DNA of 42,703 nucleotides from Candidatus Latescibacterota bacterium (GCA_009691525.1 SICG01000017.1:1-42703); one strand, 5' to 3'; shown: positions 32,748 to 42,454, numbered from the stretch's first letter. Notes: a model not told the origin generated them from the letters alone. A program made the numbers and translations.

Positions 32748-35180
32748 CTACTGGCCAACCAGCCATTGCGCCAATTCGGGATCGGTGCTCGGCGCCAGGT
32801 GCAGCGCCTCACTGGCGTGGGTTCTGGCTTTAGCTGTCTGCCCCAGGCTTCGGCAGGCATAGGCCAGCAATCGGTGCGCCTCGGCCTGCCCGGGTTTGAG
32901 TCGCAGCCATTGCTCGCAGATCGCTGCCGCCTGCTGGGGACGCGCCTTCCGCAAGTAGAGTTGCGCCAGGCGCAGATAGAGGGGTTCATGCCGGGCAGCT
33001 CGCTCCAGTCCCCTGCGGTAAATCTCTGCGGCCCGTTCCAATTGGCCGCCCGTTTCCCAGAATCCGCCCAGGGCCTCGTACGCAAAACCCCCGTCCGGGA
33101 AATGCTCCAGTTGCTGGGTGTAGATCTCTAACACCGGTGCGGGCCGGTGCTGCCGCTGGTAGCACTGGGCCAGCGTGGCGTAGGAGGAGCGTTTCCAGGG
33201 CGCGAGGCGCAGCGCCTCGCGCAGCAGTTGCTCGACCTGGTCTGGCTGGCCGAGCTCCTGATAGAGGACTGCCAGGTTGTGATAGCTGGTGGCGTTCTCC
33301 GGCTGGAGCTGCAGACACTTGTCGTAGAGGGTCACCGCTTCTTCCCGCCGGCCAGCCTGCTGGTGGAGAAAAGCCAGGACGAAATAGGCTTCGGAGCATT
33401 CTGGGTCCAATTCTAGGGCTCGGATAGCCAGCTTGATGGCCAGCTCCTCCGAACCACGCGCAAACATAGCAGCGCCGGTTGCGTATCCTCTAGCGAAGAG
33501 GCTTCGCACAGCCAAGCGCCCTCCCTGGGACCGGGGCACCTCTTTCACCCTCCAGATCTCCACTTCGGGGCCCGGCTGCGCCAGCACGCCAAATTCGCTC
33601 AGCGGCACGTAGAAGGCGTCGAGTGGATCGTACTGAGGTGTTTCCTGCTCCAGGCCTGGCGGGACAAAGCGGGTCTGCAACTCGGCGATCTCCCCCAGCT
33701 CCAGGGCAAAGGTGGAGTCGATACGCGAATATTCCAACGGGTGGCGGTGCAGTACCACAAATTCAGGTTCGAGGCGTTCAATCTCTTCGATGCTCCCGGC
33801 GGCAGCCTCGATATTGGTCCGCTGGATACCATAGGTATAAAAGGGTTCTCTTCTCGGCTGGCTCTCGAGGAAGAGAATGGCTCGTTGCATCGCCTCCTGG
33901 CCAATAGACGCCTGAAAGTAGAAGATCTGCAACCACAACCCCTCAAAGGTGCGCACTTTTACATCCCCGGCCCAACCACCAAAATTGCCGATCGCTGCCC
34001 CTTCGGGAACCTGCTCCTCGATCCATGCGCGCGCCTGCACCCGAGTGTCGGGAGTAGTCAGCAACTGGAGGGTGCGCCAGGAAGTGTAGAGCGGCTGGGC
34101 GCAGACCAAGACCAGAGCCAGAGCCAGGTGTTGGTCCTTTGGTGTCCGGGCCAACACCCCTGCTGCCAGCACCGCGAGCAAAGGCAGCAGGGGCAGGACA
34201 TAACGGACGAATACCGTATGCCCCGAACCCATGACCAGATAGAAGGCCAATACCGCAGCCATCACGGTCAGCTCAGCGGGTCTTCGTTCCTTGAGGGCCA
34301 GCACCGCACCAGTCGCCGCCAAGAACATACCCAGCCAGCCCAGACCGATGGGCAGGCTGATTTTGAGATGATACCACCACCCCAGGCCCAGGTCCTGTCC
34401 GTGCCCGGCCTCCAGATGGCCCACCTGCGAGAGGAATCCTTGGCTGAAGGTATGCCAGTCCAGTACTACGTAGGGCGAACCCAGGACAAAACATGCCAAG
34501 GCCATTCCCCCAGCACCCCACAGCTTCCTGTCCCACAGCGGCCGGCCGGCCGTCAGATGGGCCACCGCCACCGCAGTACCGGCCAGAGCCCCAGGATATT
34601 TGGTGGTCGCCGCCAGCCCCACTAGCGCCCCGGCCAGCGCATACGCTAAGGGTGCCTCCCGCTCGGTCAGGCGCACTGCAGCCCACACCGCCCCGACAAA
34701 CCAAAAGCACAACTCCACATCCACTCCGGCCAGGTGGCTCTGCCGCACGTGCAGGCTGCACACGGCCAACAGCGCCGCTGCCGGCCAGGCCGCCCGCCTC
34801 CCGTACACCCGGGTGGCCAGCGCCCAAGTCCAGACGATAGTCCCAACGCCAAAGAGGGCACTTTGCAGGCGGGCCAGGTACATCAGTTCGGCCTGGTCCC
34901 AGAAATAGTGGAGCGCCAGGAACTGTTCGAGCGAAAGGCCAGCACCGGCGATTTTCTGGAGCAGGAAATACCCGCCGTACACCAAGCCCAGCAGATAATA
35001 ATGGAGCGTGGGGTAGGTGAAGAAGTGCGGATTCAGGTCCCCGCCGAAGAAATTGAGGGGGAAGAGTACTGAACTATACTCGTCGGGATGGAGCCAGGAA
35101 GGAAGGCCAAAGCCCAGGGCCCACAGCCGCAGCCCCGCAGCCAGCGCCACCAGCGCTGCCCACCGCGCCCGGTCCCGCAC
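32748..35180 (-). CDS. GT39-type membrane glycosyltransferase with C-terminal TPR domain
   Basis: 810 residues. The first 430 residues contain about ten transmembrane segments in the ArnT/PMT (PMT_2) plan, with the acidic catalytic motif HPDEYSS (D33, E34) in the first external loop. Such enzymes transfer a sugar from a lipid-linked donor to protein or lipid at the periplasmic face. After a soluble linker with VKVRTFEGLWLQIFYFQAS, the last 230 residues hold about six TPR repeats (LELDPECSEAYFVLAFL, LQLQPENATSYHNLAVLY, EHFPDGGFAYEALGGF and similar). The start is GTG at 35178-35180, overlapping the stop of the phosphatase by one base (TAGTG). Confidence 0.83.
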   Translation of the reverse strand: MRDRARWAALVALAAGLRLWALGFGLPSWLHPDEYSSVLFPLNFFGGDLNPHFFTYPTLHYYLLGLVYGGYFLLQKIAGAGLSLEQFLALHYFWDQAELMYLARLQSALFGVGTIVWTWALATRVYGRRAAWPAAALLAVCSLHVRQSHLAGVDVELCFWFVGAVWAAVRLTEREAPLAYALAGALVGLAATTKYPGALAGTAVAVAHLTAGRPLWDRKLWGAGGMALACFVLGSPYVVLDWHTFSQGFLSQVGHLEAGHGQDLGLGWWYHLKISLPIGLGWLGMFLAATGAVLALKERRPAELTVMAAVLAFYLVMGSGHTVFVRYVLPLLPLLAVLAAGVLARTPKDQHLALALVLVCAQPLYTSWRTLQLLTTPDTRVQARAWIEEQVPEGAAIGNFGGWAGDVKVRTFEGLWLQIFYFQASIGQEAMQRAILFLESQPRREPFYTYGIQRTNIEAAAGSIEEIERLEPEFVVLHRHPLEYSRIDSTFALELGEIAELQTRFVPPGLEQETPQYDPLDAFYVPLSEFGVLAQPGPEVEIWRVKEVPRSQGGRLAVRSLFARGYATGAAMFARGSEELAIKLAIRALELDPECSEAYFVLAFLHQQAGRREEAVTLYDKCLQLQPENATSYHNLAVLYQELGQPDQVEQLLREALRLAPWKRSSYATLAQCYQRQHRPAPVLEIYTQQLEHFPDGGFAYEALGGFWETGGQLERAAEIYRRGLERAARHEPLYLRLAQLYLRKARPQQAAAICEQWLRLKPGQAEAHRLLAYACRSLGQTAKARTHASEALHLAPSTDPELAQWLVGQ

Positions 35181-35749
35181 TAGCCCAGGGCCTCCACCTG
35201 CGCCGCGCGGTCAGCGGTTTCCAGGCGCACCTGGTAGACCCCACCCGGTTCGAGAGGGAATTCGGGCAGTTCGTCCAGACCCATACCCATCCAGTACAGC
35301 AGGCTCACCGCGATGGGGTCGCGGTGCGAGACGGCGATGAGTTGCCCACCTGCATGGCGTTCGAGCATTGCCCTAACCCAGGACAAGAAACGCCGCCGTA
35401 TCGAAGCGGCGCACTCGATACCTGGGACGGTGGCTTCCTCGGTCATGTACGGGCGGGGCAGCGCCGAGAAGAGCTGGCCCTGGTACCCTCCCACCCCGGT
35501 CTCGACGATGAGGGGCTCAGTGGACAGGCCCAGGCCCAGATGTTCGCCCAGGATCTGGGCCGATTCCTGGGCCCGCTGCAGCGGGGAGACATAGAGGGCC
35601 TGGAAAGGACCCTGCTCTTCCAACAGGCCGGCGGCCTGGACCAGCTGCTCCCTGCCCTTATGACTCAACCCATAGCCGGGCAGATGGCCGTAGATGATGC
35701 CCTTAGGGTTGTGTACCTCGCCGTGGCGGATCAGGTAGATCGTCAGCAT
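35180..35749 (-). CDS. Histidine phosphatase family protein (phosphoglycerate mutase-like)
   Basis: 189 residues. The phosphohistidine motif IRHGE (H9) lies at the N-terminus, with the second catalytic histidine in AVSHRDP (about 143), and YVSPLQRAQESAQIL in between. These proteins dephosphorylate small metabolites or proteins; cobalamin-pathway phosphatases (CobC) are one known branch. The 1-base overlap with the glycosyltransferase suggests cotranslation. Confidence 0.88.
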   Translation of the reverse strand: MLTIYLIRHGEVHNPKGIIYGHLPGYGLSHKGREQLVQAAGLLEEQGPFQALYVSPLQRAQESAQILGEHLGLGLSTEPLIVETGVGGYQGQLFSALPRPYMTEEATVPGIECAASIRRRFLSWVRAMLERHAGGQLIAVSHRDPIAVSLLYWMGMGLDELPEFPLEPGGVYQVRLETADRAAQVEALG

Positions 35750-35867
35750 GCCATCGCCTTTTTGAGCTAATATAGGTTTCGGCCCCAGGCATGTCGATCT
35801 GGCCCGTCTTGCCCCTACCCCCCCCGGTGGGTATTATTTTTAAACCTTTATCCACTGGAGACCATCC

Positions 35868-37730
35868 ATGCAACGCGCCCTCAGCCAGAAGCTCCTCGGC
35901 GTGAAACCGCATCGGGAACTGCTCACCTTCCTGAGCAGGCAACTCCCCCACCTTGGAGCGCCCCCCTCCCGCGAGGTCTGGCTGCGAAGCGCCGCTCAAA
36001 CCCGCCGGCAACTGCTCGAACTCCTCTTCCGGGGTCACGACCCCAAACTGCTGGAAGCCCAACCCAGGGTCGAGTGGCGAGGGGTGATCGAGACCGGCAA
36101 GGGGTACCGCATCCGCAAGCTGCGCTACGAAGGGTACCCGGGGATGTGGGTGCCGGCCCTGCTCTATGAGCCGACCAAGCTGCGGGGCAAGGTGCCGGCG
36201 GTGCTCAATCCCAATGGCCATCACCCCGGCGGCAAGGCCATGGACTACAAGCAGGCCCGCTGCCTCAACCTAGCCAAACGCGGCGTGCTGGCCCTCAGCA
36301 CCGAGTTCATCGGCATGGGTGAATTGCGCGCCGACGCCGACCACAACCGCATCGGCCTGCTCGACCTGTGCGGGGTGGCCGGGGCCGGGGTCTTCTACCT
36401 GCTGATGAAGCGCAGCCTGGACGTGCTGCTGGCCCATCCCCACACCGACCCCGAGCGGGTGGCCATGACTGGCCTCTCCGGCGGGGGCTGGCAGACCGCC
36501 CTGCTCTCGGCCCTGGACGAACGGGTGCGGGCCATCGCGCCGGTGGCCGGGTACACCCCGGTGTGGCAACGCACTGGCTGCATCGAGGATATCGGCGATT
36601 TGGAGCAGGTGCCGGCCGACCTGTGTACCGTCGCCGACTTCGACACCCTCACCGCCCTCTTCGCCCCGCGGCCCACCCTGCTGACCTACAACCGCCACGA
36701 TGACTGCTGCTTCCAGACCCGGCGGGCCCGCAAATCTGTGTACCTGCCGGCCAAACCGTACTTCGCGCTCCTGGATGCCCCCGACCAACTGGCTTTCCAC
36801 GACAATGTGGACCCGGGCACCCACAACTACGAGGCCGACAACCGCAGCCAGTTCTACCAGTTCCTCAACCGCCACTTCGGCCTCGACACCCCGGCCGATG
36901 ATCTGCCCTGGAAAGAAGAACTGCGCAGCGAAGCCGAGTTAAACGCGGGCCTGCCCGACAACAACGCCACCCTGCTCTCCCTGGCCCAGCAGACCCTGCG
37001 GCAGGTGCGCGCCGCCCATGCCCGCCGCCCGCCACTGAGCCCGGCAAAGGCCCGAAAGCGCCTGCAGGAACTGCTCTGCCTGCCCGCGTACCAGCGCGTC
37101 GAAGCGCAACAACGCGGTTCCGTCCGCCAGGCGCAGGGGGTGGAGATCCGCCAGTACCTGCTCTCGCTGGACGGGGTCTGGACCTTGCCGGTCACTGAGC
37201 TAACCCCCGCTGGGGCCAGGGGGGTGGAACTGATCCTGACCGACGGGGGCCGGCGCAGCGCCAGGGCCTGGGCCGCCCAGGCCCTGGCGGCCGGCCGGCG
37301 CACCCTGGTGGCCGACGTCTTTGGCACTGGCGAAGCAGCCTGTTCCTGGCAGCACCACATGTTGATCTCCACCGCCGGCCAGCGCGCCCTGGGCATTCAG
37401 GTGGGCCAGGTGCTGGCCCTGCTGGGTTGGGCCGGCCGCCGCTGGCGTCAGCCCGCCCTGCACCTGCGGGCCATCGGTCAGGTGATGCCCGTCGTGGGCC
37501 TGCTGGCCGCCGCGTTCGAACCCGACAAGGTCAAAGCCCTCACCACCGCCTCGCTGATGGACTCCCTGGGCCGGCTCATCGACTGGCCGGTGGCCTATGC
37601 CAGCGCCGCGCCCCTCTTCTGTTTTGGCCTGCTGCGCGAGTTCGACCTGCCCGACCTGGTGGAACTCTGCGCCCCGGTGCCCATCCACGACAGCAACCGC
37701 GGTCCGCTGAGGGCAGCCAGATCGCGATGA
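35868..37730 (+). CDS. Alpha/beta hydrolase, acetylxylan-esterase-like (Abhydrolase_7 type)
   Basis: 620 residues. The first 350 residues are a typical alpha/beta hydrolase: VPAVLNPNGHHPGGKAMDY (oxyanion loop), nucleophile in GLSGGGWQT (Ser about 204), acid in YNRHDDCCF (Asp about 280), and histidine in DPGTHNYEADNR (about 310). Similar dienelactone-hydrolase-like or acetylxylan esterase proteins occur in carbohydrate-degrading bacteria. Residues 380-620 form a second, shorter alpha/beta-hydrolase-like domain with no clear nucleophile elbow, perhaps an incomplete duplicate. No signal peptide. First gene of the operon to 42454, overlapping the next gene by four bases. GGAGACC precedes the ATG. 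Confidence 0.78.
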   Translation: MQRALSQKLLGVKPHRELLTFLSRQLPHLGAPPSREVWLRSAAQTRRQLLELLFRGHDPKLLEAQPRVEWRGVIETGKGYRIRKLRYEGYPGMWVPALLYEPTKLRGKVPAVLNPNGHHPGGKAMDYKQARCLNLAKRGVLALSTEFIGMGELRADADHNRIGLLDLCGVAGAGVFYLLMKRSLDVLLAHPHTDPERVAMTGLSGGGWQTALLSALDERVRAIAPVAGYTPVWQRTGCIEDIGDLEQVPADLCTVADFDTLTALFAPRPTLLTYNRHDDCCFQTRRARKSVYLPAKPYFALLDAPDQLAFHDNVDPGTHNYEADNRSQFYQFLNRHFGLDTPADDLPWKEELRSEAELNAGLPDNNATLLSLAQQTLRQVRAAHARRPPLSPAKARKRLQELLCLPAYQRVEAQQRGSVRQAQGVEIRQYLLSLDGVWTLPVTELTPAGARGVELILTDGGRRSARAWAAQALAAGRRTLVADVFGTGEAACSWQHHMLISTAGQRALGIQVGQVLALLGWAGRRWRQPALHLRAIGQVMPVVGLLAAAFEPDKVKALTTASLMDSLGRLIDWPVAYASAAPLFCFGLLREFDLPDLVELCAPVPIHDSNRGPLRAARSR

Positions 37731-39034
37731 TCCTGCTCCTGGCCGGGCCGGCCTTCATCGCCCTCAGTTTTGCCCTGATGCTGGGCCGGGTAGAACCCTT
37801 TGCCACCTTCTTCTACCAGTTCGCCTGGTACGGGCTGATCCTCACCTTCGACCAACTGATCCGCCGCCGCCAGGGCCGTTCCCTGATCGCCACCTGCGGC
37901 CTGCCGGGCTTCCTGGCCCTGCTCTTCTGGTCGGCGGTGTCTTGGTACTTCTTTGAACTGGTCAATCTCCGCCTTCAGAATTGGTACTATGTTTTTGTCG
38001 CCGACAACCCCCTCCTCAGCTTCCTGGGCTCGGTGGTTGCCTTTGCCACCGTCTTCCCAGGCATCTTCTGGATCGACCACTATCTGGGCCTGTACGGGGT
38101 GGCTGCCCAGCGCCGGGGCAAGCCCCTGCGTTTCACCAGTGCCGGCCTGCGCAACCTCCAGCTGGCCGGCCTGGGTTGTCTGGCCCTTCCCCTGATCTGG
38201 CCCGCCTATTTCTTTCCGCTAGTGTGGCTGGCCCTGGTGTTGATCACCGCACCCACCAACTACCGCCGGGGCATCGACGATCTGCTGCTTCAGTTCGAGA
38301 GAGGGGAGTATGGACCCTGCCTGCGCTTGTTGCTGGCGGGCCTGATCGCCGGCTTATTCTGGGAATCCCTCAACTTCTGGGCGCGGGCCAAGTGGATCTA
38401 CACCGTGCCCTTCTTCGACCAGCTCAAACTATTCGAGATGCCCCTGGCCGGCTTTCTCGGTTTCCCCCCTTTTGCCGTGGAGTGCGCGGTGCTCTACCGC
38501 GCCCTGGTCTGGCGCGGCTTGGCCCCGGCCTTTGGCGCGTACCGCGCGCAGCAACTCCAGCCCTCAGCCCCGGCCCTCAAAGGGGTCCTCTTCTTGTTGG
38601 CTGCCCTCGGCTGCGGGCTGACCCATTACTACATGGACCGCCAGACCACCACCTCGGTGACCCCGCGCCTCGAATTCATCGACGGCCTGGAGCCCGGCGT
38701 GCGGGCCCTGCTAGAGACCCACCAGGTGCGCTATCTGACCGATCTGGAGGGCTGGCAGGGGGCGAAGTTGTGGCAACAACTGGAGGGAGAACTGGCGCCC
38801 CAGCAGCTGGCCGAGCTGCGCCGCACTGCCGGGCTCTATCTGCACCAGGGCATCGGCGCCGAGTACGGAAATCTGTTGTTGCGGGCCGGCATCCACTCGG
38901 TCGAAGCGTTGGGCCAGCTCTCGGCTGAGGCCGTGCGCCAAAAACTCAGCGCCGTTCCTCACCAACGCCTGCCCACCCTGGCGCAGGTACACGTCTGGGT
39001 GCGCCGCGCACCCCGCGAAAGGAACCTCCCGTGA
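37727..39034 (+). CDS. Polytopic membrane protein with C-terminal helix-hairpin-helix (DUF4332-like) domain
   Basis: 435 residues. About nine hydrophobic segments occupy residues 1-310 (for example ILLLAGPAFIALSFALML, FLALLFWSAVSWYFFELV, LWLALVLIT and CLRLLLAGLIAGLFWESL). Polar and aromatic residues (WESLNFWARAKWIY, then FFDQLKLFEMPLAGFLGFPP) are conserved-looking and vaguely reminiscent of carotenoid cyclase-like membrane proteins, but I cannot assign it. The C-terminal 110 residues resemble helix-hairpin-helix DUF4332 domains: GIGAEYGNLLLRAGIHSVEALGQLS. The ATG overlaps the hydrolase stop (ATGA) and its stop overlaps the next start (GTGA). Open reading upstream to 37427 only shadows the hydrolase. 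Confidence 0.65.
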   Translation: MILLLAGPAFIALSFALMLGRVEPFATFFYQFAWYGLILTFDQLIRRRQGRSLIATCGLPGFLALLFWSAVSWYFFELVNLRLQNWYYVFVADNPLLSFLGSVVAFATVFPGIFWIDHYLGLYGVAAQRRGKPLRFTSAGLRNLQLAGLGCLALPLIWPAYFFPLVWLALVLITAPTNYRRGIDDLLLQFERGEYGPCLRLLLAGLIAGLFWESLNFWARAKWIYTVPFFDQLKLFEMPLAGFLGFPPFAVECAVLYRALVWRGLAPAFGAYRAQQLQPSAPALKGVLFLLAALGCGLTHYYMDRQTTTSVTPRLEFIDGLEPGVRALLETHQVRYLTDLEGWQGAKLWQQLEGELAPQQLAELRRTAGLYLHQGIGAEYGNLLLRAGIHSVEALGQLSAEAVRQKLSAVPHQRLPTLAQVHVWVRRAPRERNLP

Positions 39035-39804
39035 TCCTCTCCTGTTGCGCCTGGGCCCTCTCTGGTCCCGAAGAAAAGAACCTGGACCAGCTCGCCGAAC
39101 TGGGGTTCCACTACGTCGATGTACGCCCTCAGGCCCTGCGCTCGCCCCAGGCGCGCCAATGCCTGGCAGACCTGGAGCTGACCGTCCCCTGTGTGGCCAT
39201 TGCCTTTCCGGAGGTACCCCTCGACTGCGCCGACGCACCGGTAGCGGCCCAGGCCTTCTCCCAGCTGGTCGCCGGCCTGCATCACGCCCGCGAGCTGGGG
39301 GCTGCCACCGCCTACGTGGTGCCGGGCATGGACGGGAGCCCTGCAGCGCTGGAACGCTACGCCCGCGCCCTGGAGCGCTTGGCCGAACAGGCCCAGAGCC
39401 TGGGCCTCAGGCTAGCGATCGAGCACTTCCCCGGCCGCAGCCTGCCCACGGCCGCAGCCACCCTCGACTTCATCGAAAAGATCGGCCACCCCAATCTCTA
39501 CCTGCTCTTCGACCTGGGCCACGCCCAGATCTCCGGGGAAGACCCGGCCGCCCTCATCCACCGCGCCGGCGCGCGTCTGGGTTATGTACATTTGGACGAC
39601 AACGACGGCCGCCGCGACCAGCATCTAGGTCTGCTGGACGGCGTCCTCACCGAAGAAACCCTGCGCCGCACCTGGACGACCCTGGGAGAAGTGAACTATC
39701 AAGGCCCCATCAGCCTCGAATTACACCCCCAGTTGCCAGATCCACTGACCGACCTGCGCCGCAGTCGCGCCGTGGTGCTGCGCCTTGGACTAGGAGAAAG
39801 ATGA
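39031..39804 (+). CDS. Sugar phosphate isomerase/epimerase family protein (AP-endonuclease-2 TIM barrel)
   Basis: 257 residues. Starts at GTG (39031), overlapping the membrane-protein stop by four bases with AAAGGA upstream. The family signatures are VDVRPQAL, RLAIEHFPGRSLPT (Glu ligand), LLFDLGHAQISGEDP (Asp and His ligands), LGYVHLDDNDGRRDQHLGLLDG (His ligand and substrate loop) and ISLELHPQLP (final Glu). These residues form a divalent-metal site. Family members act on ketoses, keto acids or inositol-derived sugars; the exact substrate is unknown. Confidence 0.85.
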   Translation: MILSCCAWALSGPEEKNLDQLAELGFHYVDVRPQALRSPQARQCLADLELTVPCVAIAFPEVPLDCADAPVAAQAFSQLVAGLHHARELGAATAYVVPGMDGSPAALERYARALERLAEQAQSLGLRLAIEHFPGRSLPTAAATLDFIEKIGHPNLYLLFDLGHAQISGEDPAALIHRAGARLGYVHLDDNDGRRDQHLGLLDGVLTEETLRRTWTTLGEVNYQGPISLELHPQLPDPLTDLRRSRAVVLRLGLGER

Positions 39805-39814
39805 CCAGCGCCCC

Positions 39815-42454
39815 ATGTCTTCATTCCTGAACCGCTACGCCGCTTTCCTGAGCCGGCAGCCTGTCCTGGTCTTTCTGCTCGCCTGCGCCCTTTCGACCGG
39901 CACCGCCTTCTACGCCTCCCGCCTCGAACTGCGCAGCAACTTCGAGGAGCTGCTCCCCGAGTCCTTCCGCAGCGTCCAGGATCTGCACCGCTTGGTGGGC
40001 CGGGTAGGGGGCTTAGGCAACCTCGTGGTGGCCGTTGAATGCGACGACTTGAAGGCCTCCGAACGTTTTGCCGAGGATCTGGTCCCCCGGCTCAAGCAGA
40101 ACCTGCCGCCCAACTATGTGCGTTATGTCGAATACAAGGTGGACGAACAGAAGGATTTCTACGAGAAGAACAAGTACCTCTACGTAGATCTGTCAGACCT
40201 GCAGGAGATCCGCAACCGGGTCAAGGAGCGCATCAAGGACGAGAAGTGGAAACGCTCCCCCCTTGCTGTAGACCTCGAGTTGGAGGACGATGCCCCGGAT
40301 CTCTCCGCCCAGTTCGACTTGTCGGACATCGAGCAGAAGTACGAGAAGAAGCGGACCAAGCTCGAAAAATACCCCGACGGCTATTTTGTCGGCGAAGAAG
40401 GCCGGCTGTTGGCCATCCTGGTCAAACCCTACGGGACCGCCACCGGCATCGACTTCTCGCGCAAACTGGTCAAGGCGGTAGAAAAAGAGATCGCCGACCT
40501 CAAACCTTCTTCCTACCACCCTTCGATGAAGGTGGGGCTGACCGGCAAGTACCGCACCACTATCGACCAGTACCAATCGCTCACCGACGACATCGTCTCC
40601 ACCACCGCCTTCACGGTGATGCTGGTCGCCCTCGCCGTCTATGCCTTCTACCGCACCGCCGGCGCCTTCGTCTGCCTGGGCATCACCGTGAGCATGGGCG
40701 TGGTCTGGACCTTTGCCCTGGCCCATTTCCACATTGGCTACCTCAACTCGCAGACCGCCTTTCTGGCCTCCATCATCGTGGGCAACGGCATCAACTACGG
40801 CATCATCTTTATGGCCCGCTACCAGGAGGAGCGCCGCGCCGGCGTGGAAACGGATGCGGCCCTGGCCTCCTCGATACGCAACACCATCAAAGCCACTGCC
40901 ACCGCCTCGTTGGCTACCTGCGTGTCCTTTGGCGCGCTGATGGCCACCGCCTTCAAGGGTTTCAACCAGTTCGGCTTCATCGGTGGCTTTGGCATGGCCC
41001 TGTGCTGGCTGGCCTCCTTCACGGTGCTGCCTGCCTGCGTGGTGCTTTACGAGCGGATCTTCCTGAAGGAGAAGGGTTGGGGCAGTGTACCGCCGCGCCG
41101 GCCCCTGGTCGGGGCCGGGGCGGCCTGGGCCATCTGCCGTTGGGTTGTGTCCCTGGACTACGCGGAAACTACCGCAGTCGCGCTGCTGGTGGGCCTGATC
41201 GTCTGGGGCGTGCAGTATCTGTTGCGCCGCCGAGGTATACACAGCACCCAAGGGGTGATCGTGGGACCCTCCGCGTACCTGGTGGAACACCATGCGCGCA
41301 CCATAGCGGCGGTCTCGACGGCGATGCTCGTCGCCTCGGTGGGGCTGATCATCTGGTTCATCCCCAACTCCTTCGAGTACGATTTCTCCAAGCTGCTCCA
41401 AAAGAGCCGGCAGAAGACCGAGGCCGAGGTCCTTAAGAGCAGGGTCAACGCCATCTTCGGGGAATCCCTGTCGCCGGTGGTGATCGTCGCCGACCGTCTC
41501 GACCAGGTCGCGGCCATCCAGCGCGAAGTGCTGCGCAAGCGCGATGCCGAGCCGGCAGAAGACCGTATCATCGACACCTGCAAAACCCTGGTGGCCTCCT
41601 TGCCCAGGGACCAGGAGGCGAAGATGGGGGTGCTGCAGGAGTTGCGCGCGCTGCTCGAAGACCACACCGTCTCCCTGCTCCCCGACGACCAACGGAAAAA
41701 GGTGGAGCAGATCCGCGGCGAGATCGCCCAGCTCAAGCCCATCGGCGTCGACGATCTGCCGCCGATGATGACCCACAACTACGAGGAGTTGGACGGCAAG
41801 AAGGGCCTGATTGTCTACGTATTCCCCAGGCCGGGCGCCGGGCTGTGGGACGGCAGGCGGGTGATTCGTTTTGCCCAGAGCGTGCGCACCACCGCCCTGC
41901 CCTCGGGCGAAACCATCTACACCTCGGGCGAGCCGGTGATCTTCGCCGACATGCTCGAGGCCGTAGCCCACGACGCCCCGCGCGCCGCCGCCGGCTCCAT
42001 CCTGGGCGTGATGCTGCTCCTGCTGATCAGCTTTCGCAACCTGAAGGCCTCACTGGTAGTGATGGCCTCGCTGCTAGCGGGGGTGGTGATGATGGGCGGG
42101 GGCATGGCCCTCTTCGATATCAAGCTCAATTTCTTTAACTTCGTGGTTATCCCCATCACCATCGGCATCGGGGTGGACTACGCCGTCAACATCTACCAGC
42201 GCTACCGGCTCGAAGGTCCCGGCTCCGTGGGTTTTGTCATCCGCCGCTCGGGCGGGGCCGTGGCCCTGTGCTCACTGACCACCATCATCGGTTACTGCGC
42301 CCTGATCATCGCCCAGAACGCGGCCCTCACCTCCTTTGGCTGGATGGCCAATATCGGGGAATTCACCTGCCTCTTCACCGCCATCCTCTCCATGCCGGCC
42401 TTCCTCTTGCTCATCGAGCGCCGCCGGGCCCGCCGGGCAGAAAAGAAGGGCTAA
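39815..42454 (+). CDS. RND-superfamily exporter, MMPL type
   Basis: 879 residues in the duplicated RND/MMPL plan. TM1 is near 17-35, followed by a periplasmic domain of about 230 residues with a coiled-coil-like, charged stretch (YEKNKYLYVDLSDLQEIRNRV... KRTKLEKY), then TM2-TM6 at about 265-420 with GNGINYGIIFMARYQEERRAG. The second half repeats this: TM7 near 505, a second external domain, then TM8-TM12 with GIGVDYAVNIYQRYRLEGP at about 790. Such proton-driven pumps export lipids or hydrophobic compounds (hopanoid and mycolate transporters are relatives). AGGAGAAAG at 39791-39799 fits an ATG at 39801 that opens a nine-codon ORF overlapping this start, so re-initiation is likely. Confidence 0.88.
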   Translation: MSSFLNRYAAFLSRQPVLVFLLACALSTGTAFYASRLELRSNFEELLPESFRSVQDLHRLVGRVGGLGNLVVAVECDDLKASERFAEDLVPRLKQNLPPNYVRYVEYKVDEQKDFYEKNKYLYVDLSDLQEIRNRVKERIKDEKWKRSPLAVDLELEDDAPDLSAQFDLSDIEQKYEKKRTKLEKYPDGYFVGEEGRLLAILVKPYGTATGIDFSRKLVKAVEKEIADLKPSSYHPSMKVGLTGKYRTTIDQYQSLTDDIVSTTAFTVMLVALAVYAFYRTAGAFVCLGITVSMGVVWTFALAHFHIGYLNSQTAFLASIIVGNGINYGIIFMARYQEERRAGVETDAALASSIRNTIKATATASLATCVSFGALMATAFKGFNQFGFIGGFGMALCWLASFTVLPACVVLYERIFLKEKGWGSVPPRRPLVGAGAAWAICRWVVSLDYAETTAVALLVGLIVWGVQYLLRRRGIHSTQGVIVGPSAYLVEHHARTIAAVSTAMLVASVGLIIWFIPNSFEYDFSKLLQKSRQKTEAEVLKSRVNAIFGESLSPVVIVADRLDQVAAIQREVLRKRDAEPAEDRIIDTCKTLVASLPRDQEAKMGVLQELRALLEDHTVSLLPDDQRKKVEQIRGEIAQLKPIGVDDLPPMMTHNYEELDGKKGLIVYVFPRPGAGLWDGRRVIRFAQSVRTTALPSGETIYTSGEPVIFADMLEAVAHDAPRAAAGSILGVMLLLLISFRNLKASLVVMASLLAGVVMMGGGMALFDIKLNFFNFVVIPITIGIGVDYAVNIYQRYRLEGPGSVGFVIRRSGGAVALCSLTTIIGYCALIIAQNAALTSFGWMANIGEFTCLFTAILSMPAFLLLIERRRARRAEKKG

